A stretch of 18,196 nt of DNA from UBA6022 sp035704495 (GTDB lineage Bacteria > Patescibacteriota > Saccharimonadia > Saccharimonadales > Saccharimonadaceae): the NCBI GenBank assembly GCA_035704495.1, contig DASSWW010000003.1, positions 1 to 18,196 on the forward strand, read 5' to 3'. Made by a program: the position numbers and the translations under genes. The notes beneath the pieces are model-generated. The model was not told where the DNA came from. It saw only the letters and a program-made list of their open reading frames with translations, and searched no databases. Positions 1 to 5,884 of the stretch are shown piece after piece; positions within the stretch are counted from its first letter, which is position 1, and every line of letters starts with the position of its first letter.

Positions 1-1098
1 CGAATTTAAACTGTCAGTGACGGCAGCCAACTCATTGTCGAACGCATGTTCGGTGCGCAGCCGAGTAGCGACGCAGTCGAACAGCAGTGCGACGCTTGGC
101 TTGTGATTACCCAGCTGTCGCAAGGCGTCTTTGGTTGCCTCGCGCGCTGCCCGGGCCGACGAACGGGAAGTTGCTTTCATAATTGACACAATAGAGCCGG
201 TCGGTAGGTCAGAGCCGAAGCTAATCGACCCATCGTCGTTGATACCCAAAGGTGCGCGCAGTTTATAGCCATTGTCTGTCTTTACTCCAACCGGATTTTG
301 CAGAAAAAACTCACACGGATCATTCTCGTCAAAGGTTTGATTGGTGGCAATGGCGTGCTGTCTAAAAATATCCAGTATCGGTATGGCGTTTAGGCTGACG
401 AGAGTGACACCCTCCGATTCTGTGATGCGCATTTTGCCACTGGCTTCTTTCCACCCATGCCGTACGGCAATACCAATCGGCTTTTTTGAAAGGATTTCTA
501 GAGCGACAACAGCATTTGTATATACTTTCGTTCCTAAAAATACATAGGTGGTATCAAATTCACCGTCATCACCGGCACCACCACCAAAAAATTGATAAGT
601 TCCGGTGGTTGCCTTGTACAAACTTTCGATGACATCATCGGTATGACCTGCCAAGGTATCGGCTAACACCAGAGCTGATCGGTAAGGGTAGACATCATCA
701 TTCATACCATGAAACGATTTCACGACATCACGGGCGGCTTTGGCGGCATTACTTTTGATAGTCCGTCCGATACTGGCGGAAAATTTGATGTCTTTTGAAC
801 GAAAGGCGACCGCACTTACCGAACCTTCGCCGTGCGATTTATTGATAAATTCACCCGCCGATGTGCAGCCGATCAGTACTTTTGTTTTCGAGGCTTTTTG
901 TATTGCTGCCAGTAGCTTGGGGTAATCATGTCGCGACGATGCAAAAACGATGACGGCATCAGCTGGTCGATATTTGAACGTCATAGCGATGTGCTTACCA
1001 ATGAATATACCAGCAGCGGTGCTATCAGTCAGGTCTGTAAATGCGACCGTGCTTGTCGTGCTTTTAGAAAGGTGTTCGACGACAGGGTGATTCGTCAT
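1..1098 (-). CDS. FIST-domain sensory protein, C-terminus cut by window edge
   Basis: A reading frame of 366 codons stays open from an ATG at 1098 to base 1, so the last few dozen residues lie outside the window. The translation fits the FIST_N plus FIST_C layout. Near residue 50 there is a strand VIVFASS, followed by a LIGCTSAGEF segment near 75-85. A GGGAGDDGEF loop lies near residue 178, and IGIAVRHGWK near 208 is the usual start of FIST_C. The VALLFDCVATR strand near 340 is close to the usual C-terminus. FIST proteins are sensory input modules thought to bind small ligands such as amino acids, and they often sit near signalling genes; here a receiver protein and a Crp/Fnr regulator follow within 3 kb. 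There is no output domain and no membrane segment, so a cytoplasmic stand-alone sensor is likely. The start is supported by AAGGAG (1108-1113, minus strand), 9 bases upstream. Ligand and partner are unknown. Confidence 0.85.
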   Translation of the reverse strand, partial: MTNHPVVEHLSKSTTSTVAFTDLTDSTAAGIFIGKHIAMTFKYRPADAVIVFASSRHDYPKLLAAIQKASKTKVLIGCTSAGEFINKSHGEGSVSAVAFRSKDIKFSASIGRTIKSNAAKAARDVVKSFHGMNDDVYPYRSALVLADTLAGHTDDVIESLYKATTGTYQFFGGGAGDDGEFDTTYVFLGTKVYTNAVVALEILSKKPIGIAVRHGWKEASGKMRITESEGVTLVSLNAIPILDIFRQHAIATNQTFDENDPCEFFLQNPVGVKTDNGYKLRAPLGINDDGSISFGSDLPTGSIVSIMKATSRSSARAAREATKDALRQLGNHKPSVALLFDCVATRLRTEHAFDNELAAVTDSLNS

Positions 1099-1155
1099 GT
1101 TTCTTCGCTCCTTACGTCTGCACCGTGGGTGGTGTGCAAGTTTGGTTGTATAACG

Positions 1156-1175
1156 ATTCTAGCTAATTCTAGCTA
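1156..1175. repeat. Perfect tandem 10-bp repeat in the leader region of the FIST gene
   Basis: ATTCTAGCTA occurs twice head to tail (1156-1165 and 1166-1175), exactly one helical turn apart. It lies just downstream, in the minus-strand sense, of a possible -10 TATACT (1183-1178), so it would overlap the transcription start of the FIST gene. A pair of operator half-sites is the simplest reading, but no binding protein can be named. Confidence 0.5.
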
Positions 1176-1177
1176 TC

Positions 1178-1183
1178 AGTATA
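1178..1183 (-). promoter_or_regulatory. Possible -10 (TATACT) of the FIST gene
   Basis: On the minus strand TATACT lies about 80 bases before the start codon. No convincing -35 is visible. The start would fall near 1171, inside the tandem repeat. Confidence 0.35.
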
Positions 1184-1253
1184 GCACCTAGTATTTTTTA
1201 TGCTACATGTTGTTATTTTTTAATGTAAAAGAAATTTGCCTAAATGACAAAAA

Positions 1254-1296
1254 TGTAAAAAAGATTACAGAAATACAAACCATAGATTGATATGGT
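1254..1296 (+). promoter_or_regulatory. Crp/Fnr-type class II promoter of the 1322 gene
   Basis: The dyad TGTAA-AAAAGA-TTACA at 1254-1269 has perfect 5-bp arms and the 6-bp spacing of Crp/Fnr sites. The hexamer TATGGT at 1291-1296 puts the start near 1303, so the dyad centre is at -41.5, the classical class II activator position. No good -35 is present, as expected for an activator-dependent promoter. The binding protein is inferred to be the Crp/Fnr homologue encoded at 2731-3396. Confidence 0.55.
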
Positions 1297-1321
1297 AAGG
1301 ACAGATTAAGGAGGAATAACT

Positions 1322-1720
1322 ATGGGAGCAAAAAGACTACTGATTATAGGTACCATTTTCTTAGTTGGATGGATGTTCATCGAAGGGCTGTATTACAAGG
1401 ACGCCCCATTAATGTGGCTTGCCGCAACGTCGGTGGAGTATGCCTATCTGCGAATCGCCTTGATTGTGGTGCTGCTGACACTGCTTATCTCTAGTCCGCC
1501 TCGTTCTGTTTGGTTTCGTTTCTTCTTGGCATCGTTTGCCGCGGTGTTAGGTGTCAGCACGATACTACTCTCCTTTACGTACACCATTAATATCTTTGAC
1601 GCGATTGTCTTTTTGGAAGCTTCGATCATCTTTATGATTGAAGCGCTAGAGGCTGAGCAGTTGGATTCCAAGGAGTTTACTATCAAATCGTCGGCGGCAA
1701 AATTAAAAACTAAATCGTAG
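1322..1720 (+). CDS. Small four-helix membrane protein, function unknown
   Basis: This 132-residue protein has four predicted membrane segments (about 5-22, 42-58, 65-86 and 90-107), followed by a short charged lysine-rich tail of about 25 residues that is probably cytoplasmic. I do not recognise a family. The fourth segment contains acidic residues and leads into an EALEAEQ helix. The start is secure: AAGGAGG at 1308-1314 lies 7 bases before the ATG. A Crp/Fnr-type site sits at -41.5 of the likely promoter, and the next gene, a GlsB/YeaQ-type membrane protein, has the same arrangement. That suggests a shared envelope or stress response, but this is inference from regulation and neighbourhood only. 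Confidence 0.8.
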   Translation: MGAKRLLIIGTIFLVGWMFIEGLYYKDAPLMWLAATSVEYAYLRIALIVVLLTLLISSPPRSVWFRFFLASFAAVLGVSTILLSFTYTINIFDAIVFLEASIIFMIEALEAEQLDSKEFTIKSSAAKLKTKS

Positions 1721-1755
1721 GTAGTGCGTAGCGCATAATAGCGGATTTCTATTTT

Positions 1756-1798
1756 AGTGATAAATTTAACAGTTCACACCCCGACTTGCGTATATGAT
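1756..1798 (+). promoter_or_regulatory. Crp/Fnr-type class II promoter of the GlsB-like gene
   Basis: AGTGA-TAAATT-TAACA (1756-1771) resembles the TGTGA-N6-TCACA dyad with one mismatch in each arm. The hexamer TATGAT follows at 1793-1798. The dyad centre (1763.5) is 29.5 bases before the -10, the same geometry as upstream of the 1322 and 3578 genes, which is why this imperfect site is kept. Confidence 0.45.
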
Positions 1799-1827
1799 TG
1801 AACTGTAACGTAAGCAAGGAGGATACT

Positions 1828-2100
1828 ATGATACTAGATATCGTACTATGGATTTTATTCGGTGCATTAGCGGGTTGGATTGCATCAAAGGTGATGAATA
1901 CTGACGCTCGAATGGGAGCGGGGGCAAATATTGCCGTCGGTATTATCGGTGCGTTTATTGGTGGATTTATCGTTCGATTATTGACGGGCAATCAAGTCGA
2001 AGGATTTAGTCTGGCAAGTATGATTGTCGCCATATTGGGCGCTATCGTCCTGCTTGCAATTGTAAAAGCAGCAACAGGTGGTCGGAACGTCCACGCATAG
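1828..2100 (+). CDS. GlsB/YeaQ/YmgE-type transglycosylase-associated membrane protein
   Basis: This 90-residue, strongly hydrophobic protein has three membrane segments. The first carries FGALAGWIASKVM, and a glycine-rich second helix contains GIIGAFIGGF. That pattern is typical of the transglycosylase-associated (GlsB/YeaQ/YmgE) family. Members are small inner-membrane proteins often induced by stress; a catalytic role has not been shown, despite the family name. I chose ATG 1828 over an in-frame GTG or ATG further upstream because AAGGAGG (1816-1822) lies 5 bases before it and the extra residues are not hydrophobic. A Crp/Fnr-type promoter precedes the gene, and a hairpin terminator follows it, so it appears to be a single-gene transcript. 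Confidence 0.88.
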   Translation: MILDIVLWILFGALAGWIASKVMNTDARMGAGANIAVGIIGAFIGGFIVRLLTGNQVEGFSLASMIVAILGAIVLLAIVKAATGGRNVHA

Positions 2101-2120
2101 CTAGCTGACATAACTATTCG

Positions 2121-2157
2121 ATAGAGGTCGTACCCCAGGCCTCTATTTAATATTTTT
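2121..2157 (+). terminator. Rho-independent terminator after the GlsB-like gene
   Basis: ATAGAGG (2121-2127) pairs with CCTCTAT (2140-2146) around a 12-base loop. A U-rich tract ending in five T follows at 2147-2157. Confidence 0.65.
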
Positions 2158-2259
2158 ATCACCATAAAATTACCTAGAAGCAACGCGTCTCGATAACGGG
2201 TTATTGATCTAATTGTTATTGCACGCTTGTATAAATAGTAATGAACGCGTATCCTAGAC

Positions 2260-2303
2260 AGTAATTATTATCACATACTGTTTAGTCGATTAATAATTAT
2301 AAG
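2260..2303 (+). promoter_or_regulatory. Crp/Fnr-type class II promoter of the receiver gene
   Basis: AGTAA-TTATTA-TCACA (2260-2275) fits the dyad spacing, with a perfect right arm. TATAAG at 2298-2303 (or TTATAA one base earlier) serves as -10 and places the dyad centre at -42.5 or -41.5. The same stretch also holds a wider inverted repeat, TAATTATTA (2262-2270) with TAATAATTA (2291-2299), which could form a second, overlapping operator. Confidence 0.45.
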
Positions 2304-2328
2304 GTGGACAGTAGTAATCGAGGTGGAT

Positions 2329-2721
2329 ATGACAAAGAAACAACCGAACATTCTCGTTATCGAAGATGACGTGGCGCTAAATCAAGCATATGAAACCATT
2401 CTACGCACGGCAGGCTATACAGTTCGAACAGCTTTTGACGGTAAAGAAGCACTGGCACTTGGGGCCGAGCAAGAGCCAGACATTATCTTTTTAGATTTAC
2501 GGATGCCTACTTTGGATGGTATCGGCTTTTTAAAAGCGTATAAACCAGCCACCAAACACAAAAGTGTCAAAATTATCGTCTTTAGTAATTATGATTTGCA
2601 ACAAGAAATCGACGAGGCATATACACTAGGGGCTAAGCGCTACGTTCTAAAAGCTTGGGCCTCGCCAAAAGAACTGATTAAAATCGTCGAAGATACGGTT
2701 GCCGACGCTCCTACTCAATAG
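2329..2721 (+). CDS. Stand-alone CheY-like receiver (response regulator) protein
   Basis: This 130-residue protein is one receiver domain with no output domain. The acidic pocket is IEDD near residues 12-15. The phosphoacceptor aspartate lies in IFLDLRMP near 54-61, the switch serine in IVFSNYD near 87, and the conserved lysine in YVLKAW near 109, so all phosphorylation residues are present. It probably relays a signal from a histidine kinase to a partner protein; no kinase is in the window. A GTG at 2323 in frame is possible, but ATG 2329 has GAGG (2320-2323) at a workable 5-base spacing. The gene converges on the Crp/Fnr gene with only 9 bases between stop codons, and no hairpin separates them. 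Confidence 0.9.
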   Translation: MTKKQPNILVIEDDVALNQAYETILRTAGYTVRTAFDGKEALALGAEQEPDIIFLDLRMPTLDGIGFLKAYKPATKHKSVKIIVFSNYDLQQEIDEAYTLGAKRYVLKAWASPKELIKIVEDTVADAPTQ

Positions 2722-2730
2722 GTTGAATTA

Positions 2731-3396
2731 TTATTTAAGTGTTAGATCTGTAAACGTATCTTCGCCGACGAATCGCTCTAGTTTTGCTTTATCCACCACG
2801 TAGGTGAATTTGCTGTAATGAATAACACCTTTTTTCTTTAGCAGTTTTAGGTTGACCGCCGTGCTTTCGCGGGTCAAACCAACCAAGCTAGCAATCATCG
2901 ATTGAGTCATTTTGATATCAATCGTAAACAATCCAGGTGTTTTTTCGATACTGTGGCGAAATATCAAATAATATAATGTTAGTCCGATTTTTTCGGCGGC
3001 ACGCGATTGTTCTAGTGCGGTAATGCGTAGTAGTAGAGCGGTGTATTCATTAATGCTGAATTTCAGAATCGCCGCCGTCAGTGCTGGATCATTCATGACA
3101 ACATCAAGAACGTTTGCTTTCGGGGCAGTGACGACTTCGGCGTCAGACATGGCTTCATAATAGAAAAGCGTATTAGTGACTTCGCCAAATATCCAAGGTA
3201 GCGGAAAGATATCGCCTTTGCCGTGCAAGGCAATCGTACGTTCTTCGCCAGACGTTGTGATGGTGTACACACGGACTAATCCTCGGCGGACAATAAACGC
3301 TGTACGGGGGATTTCACCCTGGTATAGCAAAATGGAGCCTTTTTTTATAAAGCGAGTCAGAGTGTGCGGCCGTAAGGTGTGCAATAGGTTGTCCAT
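2731..3396 (-). CDS. Crp/Fnr-family transcriptional regulator
   Basis: The 221 residues comprise an N-terminal cyclic-nucleotide-binding-type beta barrel (about 10-110), a long dimerisation helix (about 112-135) and a C-terminal winged helix. The helix-turn-helix is at 163-190, with recognition helix LTRESTAVNLKLLKKKG. Arg176 and Glu177 match the Arg-Glu pair with which Crp reads the GTGA half-site. There are no cysteines, so it cannot be an iron-sulfur Fnr. The phosphate-binding cassette keeps FGE (70-72) but lacks the following Arg-Ser-Ala, so cAMP is an unlikely ligand. Its signal is unknown. GGGAG lies just before the ATG, and a possible -10 TATGAT lies at 3420-3415. A Crp-type dyad at 3459-3474 sits about 60 bases upstream of its start, so autoregulation is possible. 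Confidence 0.9.
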   Translation of the reverse strand: MDNLLHTLRPHTLTRFIKKGSILLYQGEIPRTAFIVRRGLVRVYTITTSGEERTIALHGKGDIFPLPWIFGEVTNTLFYYEAMSDAEVVTAPKANVLDVVMNDPALTAAILKFSINEYTALLLRITALEQSRAAEKIGLTLYYLIFRHSIEKTPGLFTIDIKMTQSMIASLVGLTRESTAVNLKLLKKKGVIHYSKFTYVVDKAKLERFVGEDTFTDLTLK

Positions 3397-3449
3397 AAAT
3401 CTCTCCCATCTACTATCATACAGTGAAATGACAAAAGTGAGAATTATAA

Positions 3450-3467
3450 CAGCTTATTTGTAAGCTG
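3450..3467. repeat. Inverted repeat overlapping a Crp-type half-site
   Basis: CAGCTTA (3450-3456) and TAAGCTG (3461-3467) form a 7-bp dyad with a 4-base centre between the divergent Crp/Fnr gene and the 3578 gene. Its right arm overlaps the Crp-type site at 3459-3474, so two proteins could compete here. Confidence 0.45.
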
Positions 3468-3501
3468 CATCACATACCTATTCATACATAACCGATATAG
3501 T
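3459..3501 (+). promoter_or_regulatory. Crp/Fnr-type class II promoter of the 3578 gene
   Basis: TGTAA-GCTGCA-TCACA (3459-3474) differs from the Crp consensus arms by one base. TATAGT at 3496-3501 gives a start near 3508 and places the dyad centre at -41.5. The same site lies about -58 to -61 from the divergent start of the Crp/Fnr gene, a distance also used by activators. Confidence 0.55.
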
Positions 3502-3577
3502 TAATAGTAGCCACTGGTAAAAACGTGTGGGCAAGTGTGAGGGTGAAATAATCAAAAATTATATACGTGGAGGTATG

Positions 3578-3748
3578 ATGACAAACTATAATGACAAAGA
3601 GCTCGATAAACGAATACATGCATTTTTAACAAAAAAGATGCAAAAATTTCCAGAGTTAGATGTCGAGCATCGTGATAACAAAACTGTCTCTATGCCATCG
3701 TTATCATTTCGCATGCTACACATGACACGAATGATGCAACGACGCTAG
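3578..3748 (+). CDS. Small charged protein, function unknown
   Basis: This is a 56-residue soluble protein rich in Lys, Arg, His and Met, with a C-terminal stretch of repeated Arg-Met residues. No family is recognised. GGAGG (3569-3573) sits 4 bases before ATG 3578 and 1 base before another ATG at 3575, so I prefer 3578. An in-frame GTG at 3527 has no ribosome binding site. A Crp/Fnr-type promoter upstream, and its position divergent from the regulator gene, make it a likely target of that regulator. Small size lowers confidence that it is a real gene, but the promoter and ribosome binding site support it. Confidence 0.6.
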   Translation: MTNYNDKELDKRIHAFLTKKMQKFPELDVEHRDNKTVSMPSLSFRMLHMTRMMQRR

Positions 3749-3793
3749 CATCGCAGTAACGGCTTGCACATAGTCAAGTCTGTAAAAACACGC

Positions 3794-3799
3794 TATACT
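3794..3799 (+). promoter_or_regulatory. -10 element of corA (leaderless type)
   Basis: TATACT ends 8 bases before the corA ATG, predicting a transcript that begins within about two bases of the start codon. A weak Crp-like dyad, AGTAA-CGGCTT-GCACA (3755-3770), is centred near -43.5. Confidence 0.55.
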
Positions 3800-3807
3800 G
3801 CTTATGT

Positions 3808-4725
3808 ATGCTGAAATATTATGTCAAACGGAGTGACGGCGAGGTCTATCAGCAAGTAACGACGCCGCCACATGAGAATGCGTGGATTCATGGTGAAGGG
3901 GTCAACGAGGCAGACTTACATCTGCTAGCGAAGACTTATGACATGGATTTTAATGCGCTGCGCGACGTCCTTGATATCAACGAACTACCTCGTGTCGAAA
4001 TGCACCACGAAAGCCTGTATGTATTTGTGCGAACCGCCCAGCGCGGCAAACACGGCCAGGTCATCACGACACCCCTGCTACTTGCCGTCAAAGGGTCGGT
4101 GTTTGCTAATCTGTCAATTGCCACAATCGCAAATGATAAATTGGCCGCACCACTATCGGGTCAGCAAACCAATACGACCAGTTTATTACTAGACACCTTT
4201 GCCACGGTGGTCAGCGAATACGAAGAACTCATTCAGCGAACGGCACGCTATATTTTTAATACTGGCCATCGTCTGCGGACGCACGAAGTAAAAAACGAAG
4301 ACTTTATTACCTTTGTCACTGTCGAAGACAACTTGAACGAATACCGCATGAACTTGAGCGGTATGTTAGTGGTGGCCGAACGACTACGCGAAACCTTGCG
4401 CGACACTGATGACAAAGAATCAATCGAAGATGTGTTGCTGTACATCCGGCAACTATTGGTGTCGATCGACAGTCATAATCAAACGATTACTAGCATTCGT
4501 AACGCCTACGGTACGATCGCCAATAACGTGCTTAACCAACGCATGAAAACGTTGACCGTGCTGACGGTGTTAATTGCGTTACCGAATGTTTTTTATGGAA
4601 TGTTTGGGATGAATGTGCTGCTGCCATTCACTGACGAGCCGTGGGCCTACAGCGCGATTGTGGTATTTACCATTGTCGTTACTTTTGGCGTTTATATACT
4701 TGCAAAACGTTTTAAAGTCTTTTAG
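3808..4725 (+). CDS. corA: CorA-family divalent metal ion transporter
   Basis: The 305 residues show the CorA plan: a soluble N-terminal alpha/beta domain (to about 120), long charged helices forming the funnel stalk (about 130-240), then two membrane helices at the C-terminus (about 246-266 and 281-300). The signature GMN motif is at 267-269, in YGMFGMNV at the end of the first helix. The protein ends in a short basic tail, KRFKVF. CorA pentamers carry Mg2+ (also Co2+ or Ni2+) across the inner membrane. The length is close to the usual 310-320. The upstream -10 ends 8 bases before the ATG with no Shine-Dalgarno, so a leaderless mRNA is likely. Exact metal preference cannot be read from sequence. 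Confidence 0.93.
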   Translation: MLKYYVKRSDGEVYQQVTTPPHENAWIHGEGVNEADLHLLAKTYDMDFNALRDVLDINELPRVEMHHESLYVFVRTAQRGKHGQVITTPLLLAVKGSVFANLSIATIANDKLAAPLSGQQTNTTSLLLDTFATVVSEYEELIQRTARYIFNTGHRLRTHEVKNEDFITFVTVEDNLNEYRMNLSGMLVVAERLRETLRDTDDKESIEDVLLYIRQLLVSIDSHNQTITSIRNAYGTIANNVLNQRMKTLTVLTVLIALPNVFYGMFGMNVLLPFTDEPWAYSAIVVFTIVVTFGVYILAKRFKVF

Positions 4726-4739
4726 TATATAAACAGAAG

Positions 4740-4755
4740 CGTGATGACAATCACG
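4740..4755. promoter_or_regulatory. Crp-type dyad GTGA-N6-TCAC
   Basis: CGTGA-TGACAA-TCACG (4740-4755) is a perfect dyad with the GTGA/TCAC core, extendable to 6-bp arms. It lies just upstream of the -35 at 4762 and is centred at -49.5 relative to that promoter, which is not a standard activation position. It could also act as an RNA hairpin after corA, but no U-tract follows. Confidence 0.4.
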
Positions 4756-4761
4756 CATGTC

Positions 4762-4790
4762 TTGACGTGCCAATGCATTGTTGGTACTAT
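4762..4790 (+). promoter_or_regulatory. Strong-looking sigma70-type promoter
   Basis: TTGACG (4762-4767), a 17-base spacer and TGG-TACTAT (-10 at 4785-4790, extended by TG) form one of the best promoters in the window. It would start near 4797 and transcribe the 4797-5067 interval up to the terminator. Confidence 0.6.
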
Positions 4791-4895
4791 GATTTATGTG
4801 TCTTGCGTCAAAAACACGAAAACTACGATTAAAAATGTAATTTAAAGGTCGAAGTACGCAGGACGGTACATAGTACAAAGGAGTACAACAAACCC

Positions 4896-4988
4896 ATGCC
4901 AATAGCTATCGAATTTGTTTCCAGTAGGAGCAAAAAGGTTGCAGTGGATGTGGTGCCTGCCGAATGGCAACTGTATATCGCACAATAG
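4896..4988 (+). CDS. Possible 30-residue peptide gene
   Basis: In the 364-base gap between corA and the DsbA-like gene, an ATG at 4896 opens 30 codons ending in TAG. AAAGGAG (4877-4883) lies 12 bases upstream, slightly far. The peptide is amphipathic (an N-terminal PIAIEFV strand, a basic SRSKK patch, then VAVDVV and one Trp), has no signal peptide, and matches nothing I know. A good promoter (4762-4790) about 100 bases upstream and a terminator at 5038 bracket it as a separate short transcript. The alternative is a non-coding RNA, because the long leader and the hairpin at 5006-5026 are also suggestive. Confidence 0.4.
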   Translation: MPIAIEFVSSRSKKVAVDVVPAEWQLYIAQ

Positions 4989-5005
4989 AACGTGTGTTCA
5001 ACCCC

Positions 5006-5026
5006 GAAATCTCTCCCCGAGATTTC
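5006..5026 (+). other. RNA hairpin before the terminator
   Basis: GAAATCTC (5006-5013) and GAGATTTC (5019-5026) form a perfect 8-bp stem with loop TCCCC. It lies 11 bases before the terminator stem, at the end of the short transcript starting near 4797. Confidence 0.5.
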
Positions 5027-5037
5027 ACCCAAAAAAT

Positions 5038-5067
5038 AAAACACCCCAGGGCACCGGGGTGTTTTTT
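5038..5067. terminator. Bidirectional rho-independent terminator
   Basis: AAAACACCCC (5038-5047) pairs with GGGGTGTTTT (5056-5065) around an 8-base loop, followed by more T. The A-rich left arm makes it work on the minus strand too, just after the stop codon of the DsbA-like gene (5090). Confidence 0.85.
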
Positions 5068-5089
5068 ATTTGGTGGAATAACGGGCGGA

Positions 5090-5800
5090 CTATTCTCCGC
5101 TGGCTTCTTCTTCTGGCAGTGGGATATTTTTTTCTTTTAGAGCGTCTGTGATTGCAGCTTCAAACTTGGCGGGATCGCTCCAGACAGGCTGTTCAATGAC
5201 TTCACCGTTTAGATAAAAAGCAGGAGTACCAGTGGCGCCGGCTTTTTTACCCAGTGCCATATCAAAACTAATTTTTTTAGAAACAGCTTCGCTGGCAAGG
5301 TCGGTTTTAAACGTTTCGACATCTAGTCCCAATTCTTTGGCATAATTTGCAAAAAACTCGGTTCGATCCGTTGCTGAAATATTGCTCCAGGCATCCTGAT
5401 TCTCGAATAATTTGTTATGCATTTCCCAATACATACCTTGCAATCCAGCGGCTTCAGCAGCAGCAGCAGCAGCGAGGGCGTTAGGATGAATGCTTGTCAG
5501 CGGGAAGTTACGGAACACAAAGGCGATTTCGTCTTCGTATTTTTCACTGAGGGCTTTGACGGTCGGGTGCGCGCCACCGCAGCCAGGACATTGGAAGTCG
5601 CCGTATTCAACCAGGATAACTTTGCTGTCGGCATTACCAAACACATGATCCGCAATGTTACCCGATTGTTCGGTGGCTGTCTGCACTTCACCAGTGTTTA
5701 CGTTACTAACATCTACTTTTTTGCCATTAGAAAGGGCAACCAGTGTCCCTAGCAGTAGTACACAGACTGCCGCAAAAATAATCCATACTGTTTTACTCAC
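5090..5800 (-). CDS. Membrane-anchored DsbA-like thioredoxin-fold protein
   Basis: The 236 residues begin with a signal anchor (about 5-23), then a low-complexity linker to about 52. A DSBA/Thioredoxin_4-type domain follows. The active site is Cys71-Pro-Gly-Cys74 in YGDFQCPGCGGAHP, and the cis-proline loop GATGTPAFYL lies near 190. An alanine-rich stretch near 108-118 is in the helical insertion. It probably acts outside the membrane as a thiol oxidase or disulfide isomerase for exported proteins, such as the cysteine-containing exported domains at 12141 and 16440. No DsbB or VKOR partner is in the window. The start is GTG 5800, with AAGGAG (minus strand, 5813-5808) 7 bases upstream and a possible -10 TATAGT at 5825-5820. 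The C-terminus is acidic. Confidence 0.9.
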   Translation of the reverse strand: MSKTVWIIFAAVCVLLLGTLVALSNGKKVDVSNVNTGEVQTATEQSGNIADHVFGNADSKVILVEYGDFQCPGCGGAHPTVKALSEKYEDEIAFVFRNFPLTSIHPNALAAAAAAEAAGLQGMYWEMHNKLFENQDAWSNISATDRTEFFANYAKELGLDVETFKTDLASEAVSKKISFDMALGKKAGATGTPAFYLNGEVIEQPVWSDPAKFEAAITDALKEKNIPLPEEEASGE

Positions 5801-5869
5801 CTATTTGCTCCTTATAATTACTATATTAAGTGTAGTGGAAAAGCGGTGCCGTCGCAAGGAGAGATGAGG

Positions 5870-5875
5870 TACAAT
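5870..5875 (+). promoter_or_regulatory. -10 element of the CBS-domain gene (leaderless type)
   Basis: TACAAT ends 9 bases before the ATG at 5885, predicting a leader of two or three bases. Confidence 0.5.
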
Positions 5876-5884
5876 AGAAAAGAT

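Noticed and set aside
2731..3396. Oxygen-sensing Fnr
   Set aside because: No cysteine is present, so no Fe-S cluster can be bound.
3755..3770. Crp-type site upstream of corA (AGTAA-CGGCTT-GCACA)
   Set aside because: The right arm breaks the dyad and the centre is at -43.5; kept only as a remark under the corA promoter.
4990..5007. tRNA T-arm-like GTTCAACCCCG
   Set aside because: No 5-bp stem flanks the loop, and no D-arm, anticodon arm or acceptor stem can be built around it.
4797..5037. A known structural RNA (4.5S/SRP RNA, 6S RNA, tmRNA or RNase P RNA) in the promoter-to-terminator interval
   Set aside because: The conserved SRP tetraloop region, RNase P core sequences and tmRNA ends are not visible; only a novel RNA or a small peptide gene remains possible.
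4829..5151. Open frames of 71-107 codons on both strands between corA and the DsbA-like gene
   Set aside because: They run through the promoter, hairpin and terminator, or into neighbouring genes in other frames, and have no ribosome binding site or protein-like composition.
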